From contig CAZIUF010000008.1 of assembly GCA_964542665.1 (NCBI GenBank), positions 1 through 35,683 of the forward strand: a DNA stretch of 35,683 bases, read 5' to 3'. The notes beneath the pieces were generated by a model, which saw only the letters and a program-made list of their open reading frames with translations, ran no database searches and had not been told where the DNA came from. Shown in pieces: positions 25,463 through 32,885 of the stretch (within the stretch, counting starts at the first letter, position 1; every line of letters starts with the position of its first letter). This DNA comes from JAGOLU01 sp964542665 (lineage in GTDB: Bacteria > Patescibacteriota > Microgenomatia > UBA1406 > GWC2-37-13). A program made the translations under genes and the position numbers.

Positions 25463-26566
25463 CTATCTCCTCCATCTCGCAGGCATACCCCCACCACCAC
25501 CACCAGCTTCTTGCACGTCGTGCCAGTGACCTTCAGCCTGCAGGCTTGTAATCTTTTTTTGCAGTATTCGAACAACAGCATTGTCGCCTTCACTTGGAAG
25601 CCTATGTGAGTGGTCACGTCTATTAATGCTGTTTTCTCGATGCCAATTAAACCTTGCACTCAATACAGCTTCTCTATCCCCAGCAGCCCGTTGCTGTACA
25701 GTGATACCGCCTTCAGGTGTCCTGGGGTGCCTAACTAAGGACTCGACAGTATCAGCAACAGTATCAAAAATACGACCTCTGTCTTTCCAGCTAAATTCGA
25801 CCATACGGTGCATTTTCCCTTTATCTTTTAGTTCTCTCATCTTGTTCATGTAAGCATAGTATGCTGAGTTAAACCCCTCCATGTCATATCGAGTTGCTTG
25901 AGCTACATCTTGCAAAAGTCTATAAGCAGCATCGGGCGAGTCAAATTGTGTCGAATAACCGCCATCTCGTAACTGAGCCTGAATTTTTGGTAATTTTAAA
26001 AACGACTCAACATTGTCATATTCATACCCAGGGATTCCCTGATCCCTTGCGATGGCCTGAGTTAGTGTATATGAATGACTTGCGGAGAAGCCCAGCCAAC
26101 CACAATTTTTTACAAGAGTATGGTCGTTAAAAAGTTCTTGTAAGTTAGGATTGAGGGGATTTACTTCGAGAAGCAAGATCTGATGTGGCTCCATCCTCTT
26201 GGTCGTTGCTAGCAATTCATTTCTATCAAATCCGTAATAATTTCCACTTTGATTGCGCCATCCTGCAACGATCAAACCTTGTCTGCTCAGTTCAAGAAAT
26301 TTTTCTGTGCTAATATGGCGCTTTCCATCGGGTTCACCACTGTTCATCGCATTCAATCTTTCTGCTCTTGTGCTAACTTGTTGTACATTTACAAAGTCAC
26401 TCAAATTGTCCGATTCAACAAATGTATTACGCAACTCAGCAAGATGCCCTGGCAATTCAGACTGATCCAACTCTCCAGGTGAACCCAGTGAACACAGTGT
26501 ATCTATACAAGCCGTTTTACCGACTCCAGGAGGACCACTCACAATGACTGTATTGGGAGCTGACAT
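25463..26566 (-). CDS. Guanylate-kinase-like P-loop NTPase
   Basis: 367 aa. A P-loop SGPPGVGKT sits at residues 9-17. 'STEKFLELSRQGLIVAGWRNQSGNYYGF' (in pieces) followed by 'ILLLEVNPLN' resembles the guanylate kinase segment in which a lid helix leads to 'GNYYGT' and then a core strand. The protein is far longer than GMP kinases (about 200 aa), with an added helical part (about 190-270) and a basic C terminus ending in a run of six Gly then MPARWRR. Substrate unknown; a nucleotide, small molecule or protein kinase role are all open. The ATG is 2 nt after the thrC stop, so it is cotranscribed with thrC. Confidence 0.6.
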   Translation of the reverse strand: MSAPNTVIVSGPPGVGKTACIDTLCSLGSPGELDQSELPGHLAELRNTFVESDNLSDFVNVQQVSTRAERLNAMNSGEPDGKRHISTEKFLELSRQGLIVAGWRNQSGNYYGFDRNELLATTKRMEPHQILLLEVNPLNPNLQELFNDHTLVKNCGWLGFSASHSYTLTQAIARDQGIPGYEYDNVESFLKLPKIQAQLRDGGYSTQFDSPDAAYRLLQDVAQATRYDMEGFNSAYYAYMNKMRELKDKGKMHRMVEFSWKDRGRIFDTVADTVESLVRHPRTPEGGITVQQRAAGDREAVLSARFNWHRENSINRRDHSHRLPSEGDNAVVRILQKKITSLQAEGHWHDVQEAGGGGGGMPARWRR

Positions 26567-26568
26567 AT

Positions 26569-27864
26569 TTATACATTGCTTTGCAACAATTTTTTTATAT
26601 CAGCATATGAAGATGGTCTATAAATATTGTTTAGCTTTTGCCTTTTTATAGAAGCAATAAAGTTGCCATCATCGACACTAACCTCTGAGATTTGACCGAT
26701 CTCTTTTGCAAAAAGAACAGCAGAACCATCAGCGATCACCACTGGTAAAGCATGATCTATGTAATCAAGGGTATCTTGGGCAACCCAGGCAGCAGCCGTG
26801 CGTGGCTCCATAACATATCCATAATCAAAAAATACTGTGGACAGCATATCTGCAGCTTGGGTAGATTTAACAGAAACGAGTGAAAAATGCTTCGCAAACT
26901 CACTCGCAGAATTGTTACATAACCAAGCAACACGAGGGAAATCATACGCAACGCTTACATGTTTAGAGCTCATGAAGTAATCAAAAAAACCGTGATTTTG
27001 GTCTCTATAGCTTCCCGTTTTCATAAAGAGATCAGCATTCAGGTCGTCGTTATCTACAGCCAATACAACCTTTCCCAAAGGTATTCCCATTTTTATTGCC
27101 ATGAGCGCTGCGGTGACTTTCCCAAATTTTCCCGGTGACATGACTACTTGGAAATTTTTTTTAGAAATCGCATAAAGGTAAGCAAAATAGATGACGTGCG
27201 GGATAAGCGAGCCTACATTTATGGTATTTGCAACCATTAGATTGGATTTTTTGAGATCGGGATCGTTAAACGCTTTATCGATCAATTTATGGCAGGTATC
27301 AGGACTACCGTCGACTTCAACACATGTTGCATTTTCTCCGAGGTGGTGTAGAAGTTCAGAACGAACGTGATTGGGAATATGTTTTGGAAATAAACATACT
27401 GTCTCTACGTCTAATAGGTTTGCAAATGCATGAGCGATAGAAGCGCCGGAATATTCGGAAGACCCAACGAGCAGCTTTAAAGGCTTGATTTTTTCTTTGT
27501 TCAATAACACTTCTGTGAGGCAGGCAAATATCCTCGACGGGAGATCTTTGTATGACTTGGTAGGTCCATGAAACAACTCAAATATCTTTACCTGGCCAAT
27601 CTGGGTGAGTGGTATGGGAAAGTTTATGGCTTTACTTACAATTGCTTTTATTTCAGTAGCAGAAAGCGAATCAGAAAAATACTTTTTCAATATGAGTTCA
27701 GCTACAGACTGCAGTGATGCTCCTTTGAGAGATTTCAATTCTGCGGCAGTCAATACGGGTATTTTTTCAGGCACGAGAAGCGAGCCATCGTCAGCAAGAT
27801 TTTTATGCACAGCATCAGCTAGGGTATACAATTTCCTCCCACTCTTAATGCTGCGGTACTTCAT
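26569..27864 (-). CDS. thrC: Threonine synthase-like PLP enzyme
   Basis: 431 aa, fold type II PLP enzyme that would convert O-phosphohomoserine to threonine. The PLP lysine lies in 'ELFHGPTKSYKDLP' (about residue 104; family 'HGPT.AFKD'). 'SSEYSGASIAHAFANL', 'NTINVGSLIPHVIYFAYLYA' (family 'NSIN..R..PQ..YY') and 'SPGKFGKVTAALMAIKMGIP' match family blocks. The usual phosphate-binding SGNFG is changed to SPGKFG, an Asn-to-Lys swap near the cofactor. It has its own promoter overlapping the trpS 3' end. The P-loop gene follows at 2 nt. No homoserine pathway genes are visible in the window. Confidence 0.85.
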   Translation of the reverse strand: MKYRSIKSGRKLYTLADAVHKNLADDGSLLVPEKIPVLTAAELKSLKGASLQSVAELILKKYFSDSLSATEIKAIVSKAINFPIPLTQIGQVKIFELFHGPTKSYKDLPSRIFACLTEVLLNKEKIKPLKLLVGSSEYSGASIAHAFANLLDVETVCLFPKHIPNHVRSELLHHLGENATCVEVDGSPDTCHKLIDKAFNDPDLKKSNLMVANTINVGSLIPHVIYFAYLYAISKKNFQVVMSPGKFGKVTAALMAIKMGIPLGKVVLAVDNDDLNADLFMKTGSYRDQNHGFFDYFMSSKHVSVAYDFPRVAWLCNNSASEFAKHFSLVSVKSTQAADMLSTVFFDYGYVMEPRTAAAWVAQDTLDYIDHALPVVIADGSAVLFAKEIGQISEVSVDDGNFIASIKRQKLNNIYRPSSYADIKKLLQSNV

Positions 27865-27887
27865 AGTCGTCTCAATTTGGAACCTGC

Positions 27888-27916
27888 ATTATAGGTCTAA
27901 TTTCCCTAAATATCAA
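27888..27916 (-). promoter_or_regulatory. thrC promoter
   Basis: -35 TTGATA (27916-27911) inside the last trpS codons, 17-bp spacer, perfect -10 TATAAT (27893-27888); leader of about 16 nt. Confidence 0.75.
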
Positions 27917-28901
27917 TCCCCACCGCCACCTGTATCTTTTGCAGTACCTCCTGAGCAATGGCTCGTGCTTTAACCGCTCCTTGCTCACGAACCTTGCGTA
28001 TATACTCAGGCTGTGCAAGTAGCTCAACTTTCCGTTTTCTAAACGAGCTCATCGTTGACATAAAAAGCTCATATACGTGCTTTTTGATCTCCACATCTCC
28101 GATGGTGCCTGATCGGTATCGCTCTTCCATAGCCGCAACCTCATCCTCAGGAAGATTGAGTAGGCGAAGGTATGAAAAACATATATTTTTAGCAGGATCT
28201 CCAGGATCGGTCGGCCGGATCCGCGCTGGGTCTGTCGTGATGCTCATAACTTGCGTATAAATTTCTTTTTCAGATGCAAATACCGGCAAGTCGTTGCCGA
28301 GCGATTTGCTCATTTTACGCACACCATCAGTCCCGATGATCCGAGCTGTTGCTTTTTGGATCGAGAGTTCGGGAATTTTCAACACATCTCCATATCTATT
28401 GTTAAAGGTTCGGGCGATCTCGCGACAAATCTCTACATGTTGTGTCTGATCCTCACCAACTGGCACTACATCTGGGGCAAAGAGCAAAATATCAGCCGCC
28501 ATGAGGACTGGGTAGTTAAACAGACCCACATTGATCGCAGATTGATCAGTTTCCTTGGCCATTTTGTCCTTGTAGCCGTGCATGCGCTGCAGCTCAGCCA
28601 CTGTTACGCAGTTGTTGAGGATCGTTTGAAGATAGGTGATCTCAGGGATATCAGACTCGACATAAAATGTTGTTTTGGTCGGATCGATACCAAATGCCAG
28701 ATACTCGAGAAAGACATTGTTTGTATTTTCGGTGACCTCAGCAGGACGAAATACCGTGTTAAGCGCATGAAGATTGGCTACAAAGTAAAAGCACTCACCG
28801 TCGTGCTGCATCTCAACGAAGCGCTTGACCGCGCCGAGATAGTTACCGAGGTGAAGACCTTTGGTACTGGATGGGTTGATGCCGGATAATATGCGTTTCA
28901 T
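27906..28901 (-). CDS. trpS: Tryptophan-tRNA ligase
   Basis: 331 aa class I synthetase, a normal length. The HIGH-type motif is 'GLHLGNYLG' (about 15-23) and KMSKS is exact in 'RKMSKSLGND' (about residue 196). 'GEDQTQHVEICREIARTFN' and 'MAADILLFAPDVVPVG' are TrpRS signatures. Start ATG at 28899-28901, giving MKRILSGINPSSTKG. First gene of the minus-strand run. Upstream are word repeats and the tRNA and palindrome zone. Confidence 0.97.
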   Translation of the reverse strand: MKRILSGINPSSTKGLHLGNYLGAVKRFVEMQHDGECFYFVANLHALNTVFRPAEVTENTNNVFLEYLAFGIDPTKTTFYVESDIPEITYLQTILNNCVTVAELQRMHGYKDKMAKETDQSAINVGLFNYPVLMAADILLFAPDVVPVGEDQTQHVEICREIARTFNNRYGDVLKIPELSIQKATARIIGTDGVRKMSKSLGNDLPVFASEKEIYTQVMSITTDPARIRPTDPGDPAKNICFSYLRLLNLPEDEVAAMEERYRSGTIGDVEIKKHVYELFMSTMSSFRKRKVELLAQPEYIRKVREQGAVKARAIAQEVLQKIQVAVGIDI

Positions 28902-28910
28902 TTATTAGTT

Positions 28911-28940
28911 GATAACTGATAGTGGATAGTTGATAACAGG
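28911..28940. repeat. 'GTTGATA' word repeat
   Basis: Tandem words gttgataactgatagtgg then atagttgataac just upstream of trpS. A similar tract encodes the NusB C terminus (7297-7323). Confidence 0.5.
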
Positions 28941-28947
28941 TCTTCTT

Positions 28948-28977
28948 GTCATCCCGGGTTTATCCTGGGATCTAGAA
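28948..28977. repeat. Palindromic repeat, half module
   Basis: GTCATCCCGGG-tttat-CCTGGGATCTAGAA: one arm of the modular palindrome family described at 29281. Confidence 0.6.
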
Positions 28978-29107
28978 TCTAAAAGTTTTATCGAATACTG
29001 GTTCATTGTACACGAGTTTGGTTGAGGGTAAAAAAGAAGATGGTCTTTATGACCAGATTAGCGCGCAGAAGTGATATTTGATTGAACTCATTTCGATATT
29101 ATGAACT

Positions 29108-29147
29108 CTAGATCCCGTGTCTCGCTTACGCGTATGCACGGGATGAC
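29108..29147. repeat. Palindromic repeat, half module, inverted
   Basis: CTAGATCCCGTG, spacer, then CACGGGATGAC: the mirror-image half of the same family. Confidence 0.6.
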
Positions 29148-29186
29148 TCGCTAACGCTCGTCACTTTACAACCTTACAGCTATTTC

Positions 29187-29262
29187 TGGTGGTTCCAACT
29201 GGACTTGAACCAGTGACCTCTTCAATGTCAATGAAGCGCTCTACCAACTGAGCTATGAAACC
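29187..29262 (-). tRNA. tRNA-Val (anticodon GAC)
   Basis: Acceptor GGTTTCA/TGGAACC, D arm GCTC/GAGC, anticodon arm CTTCA-TTGACAT-TGAAG (GAC), T arm ACTGG/CCAGT, discriminator A and an encoded CCA. Unlike the other tRNAs here, the CCA tail is in the DNA. Confidence 0.95.
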
Positions 29263-29280
29263 AGGCCATTCTCTTAATCT

Positions 29281-29338
29281 GTCATTCCGGGCGTGTCCCG
29301 GAATCTATGGGACAGATCCCAGCATCCGCTGGGATGAC
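29281..29338. repeat. Modular palindromic repeat, full module
   Basis: Two palindromes back to back between tRNA-Asp and tRNA-Val: GTCATTCCGGG-cgtgt-CCCGGAATCTA, then ATCCCAGC-atcc-GCTGGGATGAC. The whole is bounded by GTCATTCC and GGGATGAC. Confidence 0.7.
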
Positions 29339-29355
29339 AAACAAAACCATTTAAG

Positions 29356-29429
29356 CGAGACCAAAGGGACTCGAACCCTCAACCTCTTCCGTGACAGGGA
29401 AGCGCTCTAACCAATTGAGCTATGATCCC
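29356..29429 (-). tRNA. tRNA-Asp (anticodon GUC)
   Basis: Acceptor GGGATCA/TGGTCTC, D arm GCTC/GAGC, anticodon arm CTTCC-CTGTCAC-GGAAG (GUC), T arm GAGGG/CCCTT, discriminator G as expected for Asp, no encoded CCA. A possible extended -10 (TGATAAAAT) lies about 10-20 nt upstream. Confidence 0.95.
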
Positions 29430-29532
29430 AAGTAGCATATTTTATCACATTGACACATCTGATTCCATCACTCAGGTCAATACGAAAGTAACTATTCCGA
29501 CTGTTAACTTCTAAATACTAATTATTACACTC

Positions 29533-29560
29533 TTGTATTACCCATAGTCTGTGGTACAAT
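29533..29560 (+). promoter_or_regulatory. Promoter of a short RNA
   Basis: -35 TTGTAT (29533-29538), 16-bp spacer, -10 TACAAT (29555-29560). Same -35 word and spacer as the 16S promoter. Confidence 0.6.
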
Positions 29561-29566
29561 AATACC

Positions 29567-29617
29567 ACTCCTCCTGGTTTCTCTACGGTAGTTGAGAGGC
29601 TTCGGGGGAATTTTTTT
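29567..29617 (+). ncRNA. Candidate about 50-nt RNA ending in a terminator
   Basis: Immediately after the promoter comes one long imperfect hairpin (CCTCC/GGGGG outer stem, TTTCTC/GAGAGG inner stem, 10-nt loop), then AA and T7 (29611-29617). No reading frame. The product would be a hairpin-only RNA of about 50 nt. The family is not recognised; signatures of 6S, SRP, tmRNA and RNase P RNA are absent. Confidence 0.45.
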
Positions 29618-29880
29618 GGCCAAAACTTCATTTCCAGTCATTCAGGGCAGAGCGAAGAATCTAAATTAAGTACTTCTACAACAAGCTAAATCTTACAGCG
29701 TTTATATGTTGGGTGTTGTTGTAATTATTTATAATAATCCATATAGACTGTCGCAATATACCATCTATTCTCACCACCTGGTACATCGGATCCACGCAGC
29801 AACGTATCATCTTATATCTTGTGTAGTATATTTGCGCCAAGATTAATTATTGAGCTCATGTTTCACTACATATTATCTAC
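29618..29880. other. Gene-free stretch
   Basis: A/T-rich, no frame of note, no tRNA, and no strong hairpin or repeat that I can see. Confidence 0.5.
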
Positions 29881-29909
29881 TTGACACTAGACTTATAGTA
29901 TGATAGGAT
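29881..29909 (+). promoter_or_regulatory. Strong promoter before the structured leader
   Basis: Perfect -35 TTGACA (29881-29886), 17-bp spacer, -10 TAGGAT (29904-29909). A TATGAT at 29899-29904 is too close to the -35. Confidence 0.7.
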
Positions 29910-29915
29910 GTGTCT

Positions 29916-30215
29916 ACTCAATCACCCAAATACGGGAGTTTTATACCCAATTTTGAGTGTTGAGTAAGCCCTCCATAAGTCTCTGGACTGATAGGCGGGC
30001 AAGCACCTTAGAAGCCATCTTGAGTGATAGCGAAAGATCCTGCTGGATTCTTCGTTCCACTCAGAATGACGTAAAGAGCCTCATATTTGAAGATCTTTCG
30101 CTCAGTCCCCCACTTTTAGTGATTGGAGACGGGCGAAATATCCTCGAGTATGGAGGTGATAAGCATCGCCCTAATAGGGAGATAGGAGTCATCTACCAGC
30201 TCAAGCACTTTAAAA
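29916..30215 (+). ncRNA. Structured 300-nt leader of a small membrane protein gene
   Basis: Predicted transcript between the promoter and the ATG at 30216. Stems visible by eye: TACTCAA/TTGAGTA near the 5' end; an 11-bp perfect inverted repeat AGCGAAAGATC/GATCTTTCGCT (30029-30039 / 30092-30102) enclosing half of a palindromic repeat; and GGGCGA/TCGCCC near 30133-30175 enclosing CCTC/GAGG. No known riboswitch consensus was recognised. It may be a cis-regulatory leader or an RNA in its own right. Confidence 0.4.
30036..30070. repeat. Palindromic repeat, partial module
   Basis: GATTCTTCGTTCCACTCAGA then ATGAC, identical to the right half of the module at 30983-31039; here it sits in the loop of an 11-bp inverted repeat. 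Confidence 0.6.
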
Positions 30216-30503
30216 ATGGATGAGAATCTGAAATTGCTTGTGGCTCAAATCGCCATCGTAATAGGGCTATTTATGGCCGGCGTTTTATACGCCGAAAATA
30301 TCAATGTAGTTTTCTATGGCACTGGTCACGTGATCGTTCGAATAGTGTCACTAGTGCTGTTGTGTCCGATATCCGGTGTGATTTGGGTAGTGGTGGATTA
30401 CACACGAATGATCGATGCAATACCGGCCTTAGTGCTAGTTGTTACAGGCGGTACCCTGTGGACAATCTACGCATGTAGAACCGGCCTGATATTTGAGGTC
30501 TGA
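30216..30503 (+). CDS. Small membrane protein, unknown
   Basis: 95 aa, three predicted membrane helices (about 8-28, 38-62, 68-86) with few charges. No family recognised. Start ATG at 30216, giving MDENLKLLVAQIAIVIG. A strong promoter 300 nt upstream and a strong terminator starting at its stop codon show a complete single-gene unit, which raises confidence that it is real. No clear Shine-Dalgarno. A role in ion or metabolite handling under control of the structured leader is possible but unsupported. Confidence 0.55.
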   Translation: MDENLKLLVAQIAIVIGLFMAGVLYAENINVVFYGTGHVIVRIVSLVLLCPISGVIWVVVDYTRMIDAIPALVLVVTGGTLWTIYACRTGLIFEV

Positions 30504-30572
30504 CGATAAGGGTTGGAAGCGATTCCACCCACCTGTTCGCGCTCGCGCGCTCTCAACCCTTGTCGTTCTTTT
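30503..30572 (+). terminator. Terminator of the small membrane protein gene
   Basis: ACGATAAGGGTTG (30503-30515) pairs with CAACCCTTGTCGT (30554-30566), with a one-base mismatch, then TCTTTT. The 38-nt loop contains a G+C-rich sub-hairpin (cgcgctcgcgcg). Confidence 0.75.
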
Positions 30573-30593
30573 ATAGATCGATGATCAGAAACA

Positions 30594-30860
30594 GTTTACC
30601 CACAGTGACCTGTGAGTGGTAAACAGAGAAGATGAACCCCTTGTCATTCCGGCGTATGCCGGAATCTAGATCCCGGGACACGCCCGGGATGACATATAAG
30701 TCAAGGTGTTCATCCTCTCTCGCGCTTGTTCGCATATTTAAAACATGTGCGAGCAGAGAGAGCAGATAGATACGACCGTTATGTCTCGTAAAGCATGAGA
30801 CACGACTAAAGTCATCATCGATCTGGTATATACCTGTCGGGCTTCGATTTGTATGAAGCC
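30594..30860. other. Hairpin-dense noncoding stretch
   Basis: No gene. Hairpins in order: GTTTACC/GGTAAAC enclosing CACAG/CTGTG (30594-30624); a full palindromic repeat (30643-30693); CTCTCT/AGAGAG enclosing CGCAT/ATGTGCG (30715-30762); TGTCTC/GAGACA (30782-30802); GGCTTC/GAAGCC (30840-30860). No clear promoter frames them, so transcription is unproven. Confidence 0.5.
30643..30693. repeat. Modular palindromic repeat, full module
   Basis: GTCATTCCGGC-gtat-GCCGGAATCTAG, then ATCCCGGG-acac-GCCCGGGATGAC. Same architecture as 29281-29338 with different inner arms. Confidence 0.75.
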
Positions 30861-30982
30861 ACAGACGAGTATAAGCACTTTAACATTCCGAGAGTTTGAG
30901 AATTATTGAATAATAAGAAGTGAATCATGATGATTCGCATATCTTACTTTTCCTGCAGACACAAGGGAGTAACATTTCTCCC

Positions 30983-31039
30983 GTCATCCTGAACGAAGTG
31001 AAGGATCTCATTGAGATTCTTCGTTCCACTCAGAATGAC
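30983..31039. repeat. Modular palindromic repeat, full module
   Basis: GTCATCCTGA, acgaagtga, AGGATCTC, then GATTCTTCGTTCCACTCAGA and ATGAC. Third full module of the family. Confidence 0.7.
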
Positions 31040-31400
31040 AGGCGGGTTGTGGTATTTCGCTGTGTCTGTAGGTGAGTGAGTGTGCGACTCCTCCTCCTTT
31101 AGACTCTGGTAAGCAAACTTCATATGTTTGTACGCCAGCATGAAGCATAGGCTTCGTTTTACGAGATGATAAAGTCTTGCATCCTCCAGCATCGCGCTGG
31201 CTTTCTCTACGGAGATCGATATAAGGGATACAGGTATGTCTGATCAAAAAACGAAAAGTATGTGACATGAAGGTCTCAAGTGGAGGGCTGATATCCTCCT
31301 CATAATCTATCCAAGCACCCGAAGGGGGCACCTAGTCGGACCAAAATCTGACGTCAGGGCCCGACCCGGTTGCTCCGGATCGGTGCTTGCAATAAAAGCT
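31040..31400. other. Gene-free stretch crossing the composition boundary
   Basis: No supported gene. Small hairpins include ccagc-atcgcg-ctgg near 31190. Base composition shifts from about 45% to about 60% G+C at roughly 31320-31350. No direct repeats, tRNA or integrase gene were found at this edge. Confidence 0.45.
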
Positions 31401-31554
31401 GTCTGGACCGTTTGGCGGCAGACGTACATCCCGAAAGGGAAGGAGCAAGTAGTGGGTTGTCTGCGCCACAAGGCGCGGATAATCGTCCCGAAAGGGACAA
31501 GAGTAATGTCAAATTGTCTGCGCCGCAAGGCGCGGATATTGTCCCAACTGGGAC
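31401..31554 (+). repeat. Three tandem double-hairpin units before a coding start
   Basis: Period 56-58 bp. Each unit has hairpin A (GTCTGCGCC-loop-GGCGCGGAT at 31459-31480 and 31516-31537; a degenerate form with GTCTG/CAGAC at 31401-31425), then hairpin B (TCCC-GAAA-GGGA at 31429-31440, GTCCC-GAAA-GGGAC at 31485-31498, GTCCC-AACT-GGGAC at 31541-31554). Loops are often GNRA-type. AAGGAG follows the first hairpin B and AGGAG follows the last, 10 nt before the ATG at 31570. Confidence 0.75.
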
Positions 31555-31569
31555 AGGAGAGTATCAATC

Positions 31570-32885
31570 ATGGAAAAGCTGAAGAAGTTTGGAAACTGGC
31601 TGCTCTCGGCTGCCACCGTTTTGATCGTTGTGTTGTTGTTCGTTGGGTTCCTCTACTGGACGGGACGCCTCACGGGACCGCAAGGGCCTCAAGGTGCACC
31701 CGGCGTCGGTCAGATCGGACCCAAGGGTGACTCGNNNNNNNNNNGATCACCAGCGATGAGAAGATCCGCGCCATCGTTCGCGAAGAAGTCAACAAGCTTT
31801 TCGCGGGCGAGACCGTATCGATCGCCAACTCGCTTCGCACCGATGCCATCGGAGTCGATGGGCACTACTGGGTCAGCATGACCGTTTCTGTCGTTGGCGC
31901 CCAAACGGGTCAACGGCTGAATGCCGTTGTCGACACTGGCGCCTCGATGACTACGATTCCCATGCCTGCCTTTTCGAAGGCAGGGATCAGCGTCACGAAG
32001 CAGATCACGTTTGTCGTCGCAAGCGACAAGCAAATGGTCTGCAGCGTTGGCGTTGCAAAGGTGCAAGCCTTTGGGTTGAGTAACGTGATTGAGGTGGCTG
32101 GGTGCCCGTCTAGCACCGTGCTGCTGGGTCAGAACTGGCTCAACAGCTACGATGTGGCGATCAGTGGTGGTGACACGATCGTGGTGAAGGCGAAGGCGCA
32201 AGCCGCGCCCAACCCGATCATCACGACGACCGCACCGATTACCGTCGCCGCGCCCAAACTCACCGACACCATTCAGGTGGCTGGTGAGTGCAAGCTCGCC
32301 GATGGCGATCTCGCGATCGCACATCAGCAAGTTCGCGTCCTTGGGGCAGACCCCTGCGCGATCTCGTTCGAGTGGGAGGTCGTCGCCCCCGACGGTAGCG
32401 TCGCCCTTTGGGGCACGCAGGTCGGGTACGTGACCCGCACGTTTGTCTTCGATGTCAACGTCCGGGGCACTGTTTGGCGCCTGCCAAACGGGTATGATCT
32501 GCCGAAGTACGCCGAGATGGTTCGGGACGCCCGGATCTCGGGGTATGAGCAACTCGGAGGCGTGCCGCCTGAGATGACTGGCATGGGGGCGATGCCCCCA
32601 GCTCGGATCCTCGATCGGACGAAGCCCGTGGTCGCTGCACCCGCAGCGGCTCCGGCACTGATGGCCTGCATCACCAGCGTCGAGTTGGCGAAGCAGAAGG
32701 GTTGGCAAGTTGCCAACCCCAATGCTGATGTCAAATACGGCGGCGTGCAGGTCGTACTCCCCAAGGGAGCGGTCCTTCCGCCCGAGTGGGAAATGACCGG
32801 TGCAGTCGGCACCAAGCCGGCGGACGGGGGTTTCTTTAACCTCTATCCTCCGCAGCGCTGCCGCGCTGCGCTTGGTTTGCAGTAG
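31570..32885 (+). CDS. Membrane-anchored collagen-like protein with retropepsin-type aspartic protease domain (gapped)
   Basis: Ten Ns (31735-31744) interrupt the gene, and the frame differs on the two sides (start in the frame of 31570, remainder in the frame of 31746), so the true gap is not ten bases. Left part: one membrane anchor (residues 11-33), then GPQGPQGAPGVGQIGPKGDS, a collagen Gly-X-Y tract. Right part: a short coiled segment, then a clan AA protease domain with catalytic 'VVDTGASMTTIP' and the second block 'VLLGQNWLNSYDVAI', as in retropepsin-like proteins; after it about 200 aa of unknown domain. AGGAG 10 nt before the ATG. About 60% G+C against about 40% in neighbours. Joining both sides into one gene is inferred from shared composition and lack of another start. 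Confidence 0.65.

Noticed and set aside
28251..28889. 212-codon plus-strand open frame
   Set aside because: It is antisense to trpS, whose motifs are unmistakable; no homology-like features, and Cys/His-rich composition typical of antisense frames.
29916..30215. tmRNA, RNase P RNA, 6S or SRP RNA
   Set aside because: No GAGGAAAGTCC-type P4 core, no tag-peptide frame, no SRP GGAA/GCAG loop pair, and no closed 6S-like bubble could be recognised.
31401..31554. CRISPR array
   Set aside because: Three units with no constant repeat/unique spacer alternation; the conserved parts are hairpins and the whole unit repeats, with no cas genes nearby.
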